From Treponema vincentii F0403 (GTDB lineage: Bacteria > Spirochaetota > Spirochaetia > Treponematales > Treponemataceae), in the NCBI RefSeq assembly GCF_000412995.1, contig NZ_KE332512.1:310001-374000 (forward strand): DNA of 64,000 nt, written 5' to 3'. This document shows positions 25,501 through 34,323 of the stretch, piece after piece. The notes under the pieces were generated by a model. That model did not search any database. It was not told the DNA's origin and saw nothing but the letters and a program-made list of their open reading frames with translations. The first letter of the stretch is position 1, and every line of letters begins with the position of its first letter. A program made the position numbers and the translations under genes.

Positions 25501-28108
25501 GCAAACGCAAAATTTTACCGTTACCGGTATGAGCTGTGCCGCATGTTCCGCTAATGTGGAAAAGGCGGTCGGCCGTCTTGCCGGTGTGGAAACGGTTCAA
25601 GTAAATCTTCTAACGAAGCGGATGGCCGTTAAGTATAATCCTGAGGCTGTTGATGAACATACCATCATACAAACAGTAGAAAAAAGCGGTTACGGCGCGT
25701 TTTCTCTTTCAGAAGGAAATACGGCTCAACCCCCTGCGCAACACGCTGATGCCGAAATAGCCGACTCCGAAAAAAAGCAGTTTATTTTTTCGCTTTTCTT
25801 CCTTATCCCATTGATGTATGTGTCTATGGGGAGAATGCTCAAGCTGCCCCAACCGCCCTTTTTTACGGGGGCGGAGAACGCGCTCATCTTTGTCTTTACG
25901 CAATTTCTGCTCACTCTGCCGGTTTTGGTGTTGAACCGCCGCTTTTTTATCAACGGACTTACGAGCTTATTCCACGGCGCTCCGAATATGAATAGCCTTA
26001 TTGCCGTCGGTTCAGGCGCCGCAGCAATCTACGGTGTGTTTGCGCTGTACCGGATCGGATACGGCTTGGGGCACGGTCAGTTGGATATTGTACGCCTCTA
26101 TGTAAAGGATTTGTATTTTGAATCCTCGGCGATGATTTTAACGCTGATTTCTTTAGGGAAATTTTTGGAAGCGCGGGCAAAAAAGAAAACCTCCGAAGCG
26201 TTGGAAAAATTGATCCAGCTTCGGCCTCGGACTGCACAAGTATTGCGGAACGGGATTGAGGTTGAAATTCCCGTCGAAAATATTGCGGTTGGCGATACAA
26301 TTATTATTCGACCCGGACAAACGCTGCCCGTTGACGGTACTATTATAGAAGGAAGTACATCGCTTGACGAATCGGCCGTTACCGGAGAAAGTCTCCCCGT
26401 GGAGAAGACGGTGGGCGATTCAGTCATCAGCGCCTCGCATAATTTATCGGGCAGTTTTATCTTCCGTGCCGATAAAGTAGGAAACGATACGACATTGGCG
26501 CGGATTATTGCGCTTGTGGAAGAAGCGTCTTCATCAAAAGCTCCGGTTGCAAAGCTGGCGGATGTTATCAGCGGGTATTTCGTACCGATAGTTATGCTCA
26601 TTTCGCTCGCAGCCTTTATCGGCTGGCTTGTCGCAGGGGCTTCTTTTGAATTTGCGCTTTCAACAGCCATTTCCGTGTTGGTAATTTCGTGCCCCTGTGC
26701 ACTCGGTCTTGCGACGCCTACTGCCATTATGGCCGGTACGGGCAAGGGCGCTCAACTCGGCATCCTCATCCGTTCTGCGGAAGGACTGGAACTTGCCCAC
26801 CGTGTTACCGCCGTTCTGCTCGATAAGACGGGTACCATTACGGAAGGAAAACCGACGCTGCAGCACATCGAAGTATTTTCTCCCCAATACACCGAGAATG
26901 ATATTCTGTGGATTGCCTACAGTCTTGAACATTTATCCGAACATCCGCTCGCCCATGCAATTATCATGGCTGCAGAAGAAAAAAAACTGGCGCCGTTTAA
27001 GGTAAACGGTTTTATGGCGGTGCACGGAAAGGGAATTTACGGAACCGCCGCAGTCAATGACCTTAACGGAACCTCATCGATCGGAAATGTAAGGATCGGT
27101 GCAGGAAATACGAAGCTATGCAGCGAGTTAGGCATTCCGGTATCGGGGACTGTTCAGGCACGGCTTGCGGAGGCTGCCGAAAACGGCGCTTCGCCGTTGC
27201 TGATTATAATCGGAGATGAATGTGCCGGCCTTATCGCCGTCGCCGATCCGGTAAAAGAAGGCAGTATCCGGGCTATTCAGGATTTTCACGAGATGAGTAT
27301 CCATACGGTTATGCTGACCGGCGACAATCAACGGACTGCAGAAGCCATTCAAAAGATTGTCGGCGTCGGGGAAGTCGCTGCGGAGTTATTGCCGCAGGAC
27401 AAAAAGGCAAAGGTCGAATATTATCGCTCAAAAGGTTTTTCACCGGCCTTTATCGGCGACGGTATTAACGACGCACCCGCACTCACTGCTGCGGATGTCG
27501 GCATCGCAATCGGCGGCGGTACGGATATCGCAATAGAAAGCGCCGATATCGTACTGATGAACAACAGCCTCGAAACTGCGGTCACCGCAATTCAGCTTAG
27601 TAAGGCTGTTATGCGCACGATTAAGCAAAATTTGTTCTGGGCGCTTTTTTATAATTCGCTCTGTATCCCGCTTGCCGCCGGGGTATTTTATACCCTGTTT
27701 GGGCTAAGGCTTAGTCCCATGTTTGCCGCCGCCGCAATGAGCTTCAGTTCGGTGTCGGTGGTTACCAATGCGCTGCGGTTGAATAGATTCCGTCCTAAAC
27801 ATATTGAACAGACTGCCAATAATATGCAATACTGCGCCATCGCTACCGCGGAGCCGGCGGAAAAAACGGAAAATATAACTCATAAGGAGAATACCGATAT
27901 GAAACAAATTACGTTAAATATTGAAGGAATGTCGTGCGGGCACTGTTCCGCTCGTGTTGAAAAAGCACTGAATACTATCGAAGGGGTTTCGGCAAAAGTA
28001 AATTTGGAGGCAAAGACCGCCGCTGTCACGTATCCTGAAAATGTAACCGTTGAAGCTCTTAAAGCTGCCGTAACCGATGCAGGTTATTCGGTAACCGGTT
28101 CACACTAA
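25499..28108 (+). CDS. copA: Copper-translocating P1B-type ATPase with C-terminal CopZ-like domain
   Basis: The ATG at 25499 begins directly with the first metal-binding domain (MQTQNFTVTGMSCAACSANV); the longer frame from 25460 adds unrelated residues. 869 residues. Order: heavy-metal-associated domain (1-70), membrane helices, actuator TGES, transmembrane CPC in ISCPCALGLATP (about 396-407), phosphorylation site DKTGTIT (about 442), SEHPLAHA, GDGINDAPAL, two last helices, then a linker and a second metal-binding domain (about 801-869; IEGMSCGHCSARV). It exports Cu(I). A metal-binding domain at the C-terminus after the last helix is unusual and has its own internal start (see next entry). 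Confidence 0.95.
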   Translation: MQTQNFTVTGMSCAACSANVEKAVGRLAGVETVQVNLLTKRMAVKYNPEAVDEHTIIQTVEKSGYGAFSLSEGNTAQPPAQHADAEIADSEKKQFIFSLFFLIPLMYVSMGRMLKLPQPPFFTGAENALIFVFTQFLLTLPVLVLNRRFFINGLTSLFHGAPNMNSLIAVGSGAAAIYGVFALYRIGYGLGHGQLDIVRLYVKDLYFESSAMILTLISLGKFLEARAKKKTSEALEKLIQLRPRTAQVLRNGIEVEIPVENIAVGDTIIIRPGQTLPVDGTIIEGSTSLDESAVTGESLPVEKTVGDSVISASHNLSGSFIFRADKVGNDTTLARIIALVEEASSSKAPVAKLADVISGYFVPIVMLISLAAFIGWLVAGASFEFALSTAISVLVISCPCALGLATPTAIMAGTGKGAQLGILIRSAEGLELAHRVTAVLLDKTGTITEGKPTLQHIEVFSPQYTENDILWIAYSLEHLSEHPLAHAIIMAAEEKKLAPFKVNGFMAVHGKGIYGTAAVNDLNGTSSIGNVRIGAGNTKLCSELGIPVSGTVQARLAEAAENGASPLLIIIGDECAGLIAVADPVKEGSIRAIQDFHEMSIHTVMLTGDNQRTAEAIQKIVGVGEVAAELLPQDKKAKVEYYRSKGFSPAFIGDGINDAPALTAADVGIAIGGGTDIAIESADIVLMNNSLETAVTAIQLSKAVMRTIKQNLFWALFYNSLCIPLAAGVFYTLFGLRLSPMFAAAAMSFSSVSVVTNALRLNRFRPKHIEQTANNMQYCAIATAEPAEKTENITHKENTDMKQITLNIEGMSCGHCSARVEKALNTIEGVSAKVNLEAKTAAVTYPENVTVEALKAAVTDAGYSVTGSH
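27899..28108 (+). CDS. copZ: Internal in-frame start for a free CopZ-like copper chaperone
   Basis: Within the copA frame, AAGGAG (27884-27889) stands 9 nt before an ATG at 27899 that is in frame with copA (800 codons from its start). Initiation there would give a 69-residue protein with one heavy-metal-associated fold and metal motif GMSCGHC, the typical size of CopZ. The copA start itself has no Shine-Dalgarno sequence, so this internal one stands out. Either copA and copZ fused by loss of a stop codon and kept the copZ site, or both forms are made. Expression is inferred. Confidence 0.6.
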   Translation: MKQITLNIEGMSCGHCSARVEKALNTIEGVSAKVNLEAKTAAVTYPENVTVEALKAAVTDAGYSVTGSH

Positions 28109-28160
28109 AGAGCATAACCTAACACAGATTAGATACGGATTTATATCGGTTCTCGCTGCC

Positions 28161-28844
28161 ATGTATAAGTTACGGCTATCCCTTGCTGCCTTTATTTTTT
28201 CCCTCTTGATGAGCCCGCTTTTAGCGGCGGCTCCGGTAAAAATTACTTTTTCTGCCGATAAGATGCAGGGGTCCGGCCAAAAAGGGCAAAATTCAACCGC
28301 ATTAACCGGTAACGCAAAGGTAAGTGTCGATTCTCTCAATATTTACGGTGAACGAATCGAGCTCTACGGTAAGGATTACCGGTATATCAGGGCAAGCGGG
28401 AACGTAACCGGAGAAGATGCCGAAAAAGGATTTACGTTTTCTGCAGCCTCATTATCTTATGACCGCGAAACGGAAGTAGCGGAGTTTATGGGGCAAGCAA
28501 AGGTCGAAGACACCAAAAATAAGGTTGAAACGGCGGCCGAGCGTATCGAATATAATCAAAAAAACGAAATTATTCTTTTACAAATGGCCGTAAAATTAAA
28601 AAGCAAAGATATTATCTGCGATTCGCTTTTTGCCGTGTATAACCGGAATACCTCTATGCTGGAACTCACCGGAAAACCCGCGGTTAAGAAAGGAAAAGAT
28701 GAATTTAAGGCTGCCCGAATATCGGTTGACCTTGAAACCGAGGATATTAAACTTGAAGGAAAGGTGAGTGGTTCCGTTACGGAAGAAAAAGAAGATGCAA
28801 CTGCAGCCGAAACTTCTGCAAAGGAAGAACCGAAAACACCATGA
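28161..28844 (+). CDS. lptA: LptA/OstA-like periplasmic protein
   Basis: 227 residues with a signal peptide ([23 protein letters not shown]). The OstA/LptA beta-jellyroll pattern is visible: [56 protein letters not shown]. The C-terminal 25 residues are acidic and low-complexity. LptA-type proteins bridge the periplasm in lipid or glycolipid export to the outer membrane. Treponemes generally lack classical LPS, so the cargo is unclear. It overlaps lptB by 4 bp (ATGA). No good Shine-Dalgarno sequence is seen. Confidence 0.82.
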   Translation: MYKLRLSLAAFIFSLLMSPLLAAAPVKITFSADKMQGSGQKGQNSTALTGNAKVSVDSLNIYGERIELYGKDYRYIRASGNVTGEDAEKGFTFSAASLSYDRETEVAEFMGQAKVEDTKNKVETAAERIEYNQKNEIILLQMAVKLKSKDIICDSLFAVYNRNTSMLELTGKPAVKKGKDEFKAARISVDLETEDIKLEGKVSGSVTEEKEDATAAETSAKEEPKTP

Positions 28845-29752
28845 GCGATAGCCTTGAATATGTATCTCAAGAGAATGAAATGCAGCAGGATATTGAACAT
28901 TCGGAACTGAATACGGAGATAGCGCTCATTGTTTCCGAGCCGTTTGATGAGCCTGATAGCCCTGATGTGCCGGTACAAAATAATTTTTTATACGGTACTC
29001 AGTGCTCTGCAGATTCTAATGTGCCTAAAAGTATCTTACGCGCAGAAGGTTTGAATAAATCATTCCGCAAAAAACAAGCAGTCAAGGATGTGAGTTTTTC
29101 TATGGCGCAGGGGGAAGTTGTCGGACTTCTCGGTCCGAACGGAGCGGGGAAAACAACCAGCTTTTACATGATTGTCGGGTTCTACACCCCGAATTCCGGC
29201 GGCATCTACCTTGATGACCGGCGTATTACCGAACTTCCGATGTATAAGCGTGCCCGCATCGGCATATCTTATTTACCCCAAGAGGCCTCCGTATTTCGTA
29301 AACTCTCCGTTGAGCAAAATATCGACGCTATTTTGGAAACACGGAAAGATTTAAGCCGTGCGGAGCGGAAGGAAAAACTCGATTCGCTATTGGAAGAATT
29401 CGGAATTACTGCCAATCGGAAACAACCCGCTTATACGTTATCCGGCGGAGAGCGTAGACGTACCGAAATTGCGCGGGCCCTTGCTATCGAACCTAAATTT
29501 TTATTGCTCGACGAACCCTTTGCCGGTATCGATCCGATCGCCGTACACGACATCAAGTTGATTATCAGATTACTTGCACGGCAGAACATCGGTGTGCTTA
29601 TTACCGATCACAATGTCCGCGATACCTTGGAAATTACCGACCGCGCATACATTATCAATAAGGGCGAAATTGTGGAACAGGGGCCGCGTGATAAGATATT
29701 GGAATCCGAGATTGCACGGAAAGTCTATCTCGGAGAAGAATTCAGAATGTAA
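28841..29752 (+). CDS. lptB: LptB-like ABC transporter ATP-binding protein with acidic N-terminal extension
   Basis: 303 residues; LptB is usually about 240. The extra 60 or so N-terminal residues are acidic and not conserved-looking. The ATPase then follows: [20 protein letters not shown], Walker [12 protein letters not shown]-loop YLPQEASVF, signature LSGGERRR, Walker [14 protein letters not shown] and H-loop [10 protein letters not shown], all of LptB type. It should energise extraction of a glycolipid from the inner membrane with LptFG, which are not in this window. The 4-bp overlap with lptA supports the long start. Confidence 0.9.
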   Translation: MSDSLEYVSQENEMQQDIEHSELNTEIALIVSEPFDEPDSPDVPVQNNFLYGTQCSADSNVPKSILRAEGLNKSFRKKQAVKDVSFSMAQGEVVGLLGPNGAGKTTSFYMIVGFYTPNSGGIYLDDRRITELPMYKRARIGISYLPQEASVFRKLSVEQNIDAILETRKDLSRAERKEKLDSLLEEFGITANRKQPAYTLSGGERRRTEIARALAIEPKFLLLDEPFAGIDPIAVHDIKLIIRLLARQNIGVLITDHNVRDTLEITDRAYIINKGEIVEQGPRDKILESEIARKVYLGEEFRM

Positions 29753-29762
29753 TGGAGATTCT

Positions 29763-30179
29763 ATGAAATATATTTGGCTTGCGGCCGGCTGCCTTTTTTT
29801 AGGATTCGGCCTCGTCGGTGTTGTGCTGCCTATTTTGCCCACAACCCCCTTTATACTTGTTGCGGTTTTTTGTTTTGCAAAAAGTTCTGAGCGTATGCAT
29901 CGATGGCTGCTTTCTACCCAATTGTATCAGAAACACGTTAAAAAGTTTAACGAAACCCGCACAATGACGCTTAAAGAAAAAATAACGATTTTAGCTGTCG
30001 CATCCGTGATGCTGCTTGCAGGATTTTATTTTTCAAAGCAAATATATGCCCGCATCCTTATCATCATTGTGATGTGTATTAAATATTATATCTTTATTTT
30101 TAAGATAAAAACCGCTCCCGGCAAAACGAAAAAAGAAATGCCGGAAGTATCGGCTATTGATTCGGATCGGCAGAACTAG
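29763..30179 (+). CDS. DUF454 (YbaN-like) inner membrane protein
   Basis: The start at 29763 has GGAG 7 nt upstream; it follows lptB by 10 bp. 138 residues. The family opening is clear: LAAGCLFLGFGLVGVVLPILPTTPF, then CFAKSSERMHRWLL .. KKFNETRTMTLKEK. Three hydrophobic segments (about 4-24, 27-40 and 80-115). The function of the family is unknown. Its place after lptAB suggests co-transcription only. Confidence 0.85.
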   Translation: MKYIWLAAGCLFLGFGLVGVVLPILPTTPFILVAVFCFAKSSERMHRWLLSTQLYQKHVKKFNETRTMTLKEKITILAVASVMLLAGFYFSKQIYARILIIIVMCIKYYIFIFKIKTAPGKTKKEMPEVSAIDSDRQN

Positions 30180-30192
30180 GCGAGAGTTCTTC

Positions 30193-30714
30193 TTACTCCT
30201 GCTCATTAAGGGAGTTTTCGTTTCCCTCATCGGACGCAGGGGCTTCCGGCTCCGCATCTTTTACAGAAAAAAGCTGCATGGTCAGCTTTTTTCCCATACC
30301 GTCTACCGCTAAGGTAAGGTTACAGGTATCAGGGCTGAGCGTTCCCGTTAAGACTGCCTGAGGTTTGGACATCGCAACCTTATAAATTCCTACAAGGCTG
30401 TCAAGTGCATATCCGCCGCCGGCCTTTTGGGCTACTTCTTCTTGCGGAATAAGAAATTGAAAAGATGAAGCAAACGGCATCTTTCCCAGCTTAAATTTTT
30501 CCGATTGTATTTCAATATCGCCTGACGGAAGTGAGGTTACAATCAGCGTTATTTTATTCTCAACGGTTTCTTTCCCAACGGTACTGTAGATAGTTTTTTC
30601 TACGCCGTTGGAAAGTGCTTTAACATTGACCGTTTGGCGGTACAAAACCGTACTTTCGGCGCCGAAGACAAGGGCTACAGCGCTTAGATAAAAAAAGGTT
30701 AATAAAACTTTCAT
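30193..30714 (-). CDS. Secreted protein of unknown function
   Basis: 173 residues. Signal peptide VLLTFFYLSAVALVFGAE, cleavage near residue 19. The mature part is a beta-rich domain (VLYRQTVNVKALSNGVEKT, ITLIVTSLPSGDIEIQS) and the last 25 residues are acidic and disordered. No family is recognised. It is encoded convergent to the DUF454 gene. TTGACA .. TATGAT lies just upstream, with 8 nt from the -10 to the ATG and no Shine-Dalgarno sequence, so it may also be near-leaderless. Confidence 0.7.
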   Translation of the reverse strand: MKVLLTFFYLSAVALVFGAESTVLYRQTVNVKALSNGVEKTIYSTVGKETVENKITLIVTSLPSGDIEIQSEKFKLGKMPFASSFQFLIPQEEVAQKAGGGYALDSLVGIYKVAMSKPQAVLTGTLSPDTCNLTLAVDGMGKKLTMQLFSVKDAEPEAPASDEGNENSLNEQE

Positions 30715-30785
30715 ATTTTTTCATCATAATATCGGCATAAAAAATGTCAAGGCTTGATTACAAAGATGCTGCAATACGTCTAAGC

Positions 30786-31562
30786 CTATTTCTGATATAC
30801 CAGTTTGATGGGACAATGATCGGAGCCTAATACATCAGCCATAATTGACGATTCACGGATATTCGGTAAAAAGGCGTTATCAACGCAGTGATAATCTATC
30901 CTCCATCCGATATTTTTCTCACGGGCATGGAAACGGTAGCTCCACCATGTATACCGGTGAGGTTCCGCACAAAAATGCCGAAAGGTATCGATATATCCCG
31001 CCTGTGTAAAAGTATCCATCCATGCCCGTTCTTCGGGTAGATAACCGGGGTTTTGTTCGTTGGATTTCGGATTAGCAAGATCGATAGGTTTATGGGCGAT
31101 GTTGTAGTCCCCGCAGAGTACGATATGCCGGCCATCCTTTTGTAACGCATTACAAAACTCAAGCATTGCGGCGCAAAAATCAAGCTTATAGTCGAGCCGG
31201 GCGCCTCCTTCTTGGGAGTTCGGAAAATATGCAGAAATAACCGATACCGTATCGAAATCGGCGACAAGAACCCGCCCTTCATCATCAAAGGCGGGTAGAT
31301 TCATCGTACGGATATTGAGCGGTTCTTTTTTACAGAAAACTGCTGTTCCCGAATAGCCGGGCTTTTTAGCGGCCTGCCAATACGTTTTATACGTTCCTTC
31401 TTTCCAAGCAGGGGTTATCAGCTCCGAAGGCAGCTGCTCTTTACGAGCCTTCGTTTCCTGTAAACAAAGTACGTCGGGGCTTTCGGTATAGAGCCATTCC
31501 AAAAAGCCTTTTTTTTGGGCTGCCCTAATACCGTTTACATTCCATGATATAACCGAAGTCAT
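30786..31562 (-). CDS. xthA: Exodeoxyribonuclease III (AP endonuclease)
   Basis: 258 residues, the ExoIII/ExoA length. Active-site blocks: ISWNVNGIRAA, LCLQETKA (metal Glu), the central GDYNIAHKPIDLANP, WRIDYH and the terminal GSDHCPI (catalytic Asp-His). It cuts DNA at abasic sites and removes blocked 3' ends in base-excision repair. It lies 6 bp downstream of the HATPase gene and is the last gene of the reverse-strand partner-switching cassette. Confidence 0.96.
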   Translation of the reverse strand: MTSVISWNVNGIRAAQKKGFLEWLYTESPDVLCLQETKARKEQLPSELITPAWKEGTYKTYWQAAKKPGYSGTAVFCKKEPLNIRTMNLPAFDDEGRVLVADFDTVSVISAYFPNSQEGGARLDYKLDFCAAMLEFCNALQKDGRHIVLCGDYNIAHKPIDLANPKSNEQNPGYLPEERAWMDTFTQAGYIDTFRHFCAEPHRYTWWSYRFHAREKNIGWRIDYHCVDNAFLPNIRESSIMADVLGSDHCPIKLVYQK

Positions 31563-31568
31563 AGTTCG

Positions 31569-32108
31569 TTATTCGATTGCAATACCGTGGCGTTTTTTAG
31601 GATACTGTTTAAGCATCGCAATTGAATTTCGTTTATCGCCGAATACAAAGCCGCCGTTCCAATACTCAAGCGCAGCAAATAAAGCGTTTCCGCCGTCGTT
31701 GTCATCGCTTTGAGCCGTTCTAAAAGATACATAGTCGCCAAGGTTGGTAAAATCCTGTTTATGCAAACATTCAAGCCGTTTTCGGTTAAACTCGTTCCAT
31801 TTTTCTATGTCCTGAAAGCCCGCTCCTTCATCTTCTACAATGAGGTGGGCATGTTCGGAACTGAATTCGTACCATACCTTTACCTTTTTTTTAGGATCGC
31901 ATTTATTCCCGTGTTTTACGGCATTTTTGATGATTTCGCTAATTTGCTGTTCCAGCAAGTTAATTCCCTTAATTTCCAGCGGGGCTGATTGCACAATTAA
32001 AAGGGTAAAATAGCGAATCTGCCGAAAATCGGAAGGAAATTCCTTGTAAAGCATACCGGTTTTATCGAATAACGGATCCTTTCCGTCAACGCGTAATTCT
32101 TTAATCAT
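31569..32108 (-). CDS. Anti-sigma-type HATPase (RsbW/SpoIIAB-like) protein
   Basis: 179 residues. The GHKL ATP-binding motifs are present: N-box EIIKNAVKHGNKC, G1 box VEDEGAGFQD, and a later NDGGNALFAALEY. GGAG precedes the ATG. It probably binds or phosphorylates the STAS protein encoded 14 bp upstream, under control of the phosphatase gene beyond. A C-terminal extension (GGFVFGDKRNSIAML) is typical of spirochaete versions with unclear targets. No sigma factor gene is adjacent, so the output may be something other than sigma control. Confidence 0.85.
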   Translation of the reverse strand: MIKELRVDGKDPLFDKTGMLYKEFPSDFRQIRYFTLLIVQSAPLEIKGINLLEQQISEIIKNAVKHGNKCDPKKKVKVWYEFSSEHAHLIVEDEGAGFQDIEKWNEFNRKRLECLHKQDFTNLGDYVSFRTAQSDDNDGGNALFAALEYWNGGFVFGDKRNSIAMLKQYPKKRHGIAIE

Positions 32109-32122
32109 AGTATAACATTCTC

Positions 32123-32467
32123 CTATTGACTATTCGCTAATTTTTGTAAAGCTTCTTCCAAACTATTGGTAATGGGAAAGAAACCCATCAGCTTTGTTAA
32201 TTCGATAACTTTTTTTACCGAACCGTGAATATTGGTAATATACAATTTCAAATTTTTCTTTTTTAAGGTGGAACAGATATAAATCAGCGCGCCGATGCCG
32301 GAAGAATCGATGTATTCAACTTCTTCAAGGTTGAGTACAATACATTTAATCTGGCGTTCAAGCATCTTTGCAATCAATTCCTTTAGTTTATAGGAATTGT
32401 ACAAATCCATCTCCCCGCTTATATCAACAATGTACACCTCTTTGTTTTTTCGAATTTTCAGTTCCAT
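32123..32467 (-). CDS. STAS-domain anti-sigma factor antagonist (SpoIIAA/RsbV-like)
   Basis: 114 residues, a single STAS domain. Start of the fold: VYIVDISGEMDLYNSYKL. The phospho-acceptor site is VEYIDSSGIGALIYI, with the Ser expected to be phosphorylated by the HATPase kinase and dephosphorylated by the SpoIIE-type phosphatase. AAGGAG precedes the ATG. It sits between those two genes, which is the standard order of a partner-switching module. Confidence 0.93.
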   Translation of the reverse strand: MELKIRKNKEVYIVDISGEMDLYNSYKLKELIAKMLERQIKCIVLNLEEVEYIDSSGIGALIYICSTLKKKNLKLYITNIHGSVKKVIELTKLMGFFPITNSLEEALQKLANSQ

Positions 32468-32485
32468 ACTCTGTTCTCCTTAACG

Positions 32486-34138
32486 CTACTTTACCTTAAT
32501 AATCATCACCGTTTGGTCATCATGCGGTGAGGTTTTTCCCATAAAGATTTTTAGTTGTTTATTAATTGTATCGGTAATCGCCTTTGCAGGCAATGAGGCA
32601 TTTGCAGCTAAAAGTTCAGCAAGCGCCTTGAGGCCGAACGGTTCTCCCCGATCATTAAGCGTTTCAATAATGCCATCGGTAAATAGCACTGCAATGTCTC
32701 CTTTTTCAACAGGAATCTTTTTGCATGTATAGACCGATTTAATATCGACGCCGATAGGATCGGATTTTTGCTCAAGCCGGACTAATTTTTTGGCTGAAGC
32801 TTTCCACAAAAGAAGCGACTGCGTGCCTGCATTGACATATTCGATACTCTTCTCTGCAGGAATATACGCCAATAACGATATGCTTGCATAGTGATCGATT
32901 GAAATTTTACCGGTAATTCCCTTATTCAAAATATCGAGAATACTCTGGGTGCTCTGTGCCGTATTGGTGATAAGATAGAGCAGCGAGCGAATCATCACCA
33001 TAACGATACAGGCATGGATACTTTTACCGGCAACATCGGCCGTAATGCAGAAAAGCCGATCTTTCTGATTCTGAATAATATCGTAATAATCGCTGCAAAC
33101 GCCCCGCGCCTGATTAAGAAGCACCGAAAAATTCAAGTCGGGCGTATCGATAAGCTTCTTAGGCAGTAAAATTCTCTGAATACGGCTTGCAATATCGGTT
33201 TCGTTTTCAATCGTGTTTAATTCGGTTTCTTCCTGCAAGTCATATATCAGTTTAAGCGCTGCCGTTGCATAGCTTGCCAGTATCTCGCCGATTTTGACGT
33301 CCGCTTCGGTAAAAGGCGCATGATCGGTACTGCGTGATAAAGAAATAAGCCCTTCTACCGTATCACGGTATACCATCGGAATGGTCAGCAATGAGCCCGG
33401 TAAAAGGAACGGCTCTTTACCGTTAACAACAATTCTACTGTCCTCTTGCGCATTTTCGATGAGAATCGGTTTTGCCGAACGTGCTGCTTCGCCGAAAAAC
33501 GAATTATTAAGCGGAAATTCCGCATATCTGAAATTAGTTGCGACCTGCTCCTGTTGGTGCGGTACATCGTTGGGCAGCTTATACGGCGGCGGGTAATTTC
33601 CTCCGTATGCTTTAACAGTGAGCACATCTTCAAATTCTCCGATGGTAAGAATAACTCCTCCATCCGCGAAGAGCCGTTCAATCATGATTTTATTGATAAA
33701 ACCGAGAATCCCTGCCGTATCCATTTGCTGCCGTATTGCTTCCGCCGCTTTTATCAGGAAAGTATTGCCGACAGGCAGCAGCTCTTTTGCTCTCATAGCG
33801 GTTTCATCGGGGCGTTGTGCCTTAATCAGTTCTTCCTGCATCAGTTCCATCTGAGTTTTAAGCGCCGTATATTCCCGCCGGTAGACCGCATCATTTGAAG
33901 CAATTACCACCAATAGAATAAAGCAGAGAGCACCGAGCGCTAACGAAGCAAGCGGGATAGAAACATGTTTGAAGGATCCTGCTGCCGCTATAGACAAGAG
34001 CATAATCACAACCAGTGCAATATTATATAATTGAACCGATCGCGTATTTTTTCTGTTCTTTATCGCCCGTATTCCGAAAAACACGCAGCATACTATACTT
34101 ACCGCAAGAAACACCATTGCGGCGGGAACTATTTTCAT
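32486..34138 (-). CDS. Membrane SpoIIE/RsbU-type PP2C phosphatase with GAF domain
   Basis: About 550 residues from the ATG at 34138 (a TTG at 34174 would add 12). Three N-terminal membrane helices (about 4-28, 43-62 and 68-92), a coiled stretch, a GAF domain (about 145-310), then the PP2C-like phosphatase (about 325-550) with FCITADVAGKSIHACIVM, AVLFTDGIIETLNDRGEPFG and HDDQTVMIIKVK. These carry the metal-binding aspartates of the SpoIIE family. It should dephosphorylate the STAS antagonist in response to a membrane or GAF-bound signal. It heads the reverse-strand operon ending at xthA. Confidence 0.9.
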   Translation of the reverse strand: MKIVPAAMVFLAVSIVCCVFFGIRAIKNRKNTRSVQLYNIALVVIMLLSIAAAGSFKHVSIPLASLALGALCFILLVVIASNDAVYRREYTALKTQMELMQEELIKAQRPDETAMRAKELLPVGNTFLIKAAEAIRQQMDTAGILGFINKIMIERLFADGGVILTIGEFEDVLTVKAYGGNYPPPYKLPNDVPHQQEQVATNFRYAEFPLNNSFFGEAARSAKPILIENAQEDSRIVVNGKEPFLLPGSLLTIPMVYRDTVEGLISLSRSTDHAPFTEADVKIGEILASYATAALKLIYDLQEETELNTIENETDIASRIQRILLPKKLIDTPDLNFSVLLNQARGVCSDYYDIIQNQKDRLFCITADVAGKSIHACIVMVMIRSLLYLITNTAQSTQSILDILNKGITGKISIDHYASISLLAYIPAEKSIEYVNAGTQSLLLWKASAKKLVRLEQKSDPIGVDIKSVYTCKKIPVEKGDIAVLFTDGIIETLNDRGEPFGLKALAELLAANASLPAKAITDTINKQLKIFMGKTSPHDDQTVMIIKVK

Positions 34139-34323
34139 AAGCGCAATTCTATCATCTATTACGGGTATCGTCAATTATAAAACCCGTCAACTTTTCAAAT
34201 ATGCGACTTGTCTATATTGCTTTTTTTGAGTATGTTATGCCTTATATACTGGGAACCTCTACTGCCTTCACCGGAGTTTTGAGCGGAATCCTAAAGTAAC
34301 AGAAAGATGAGGCAACGGCTATT

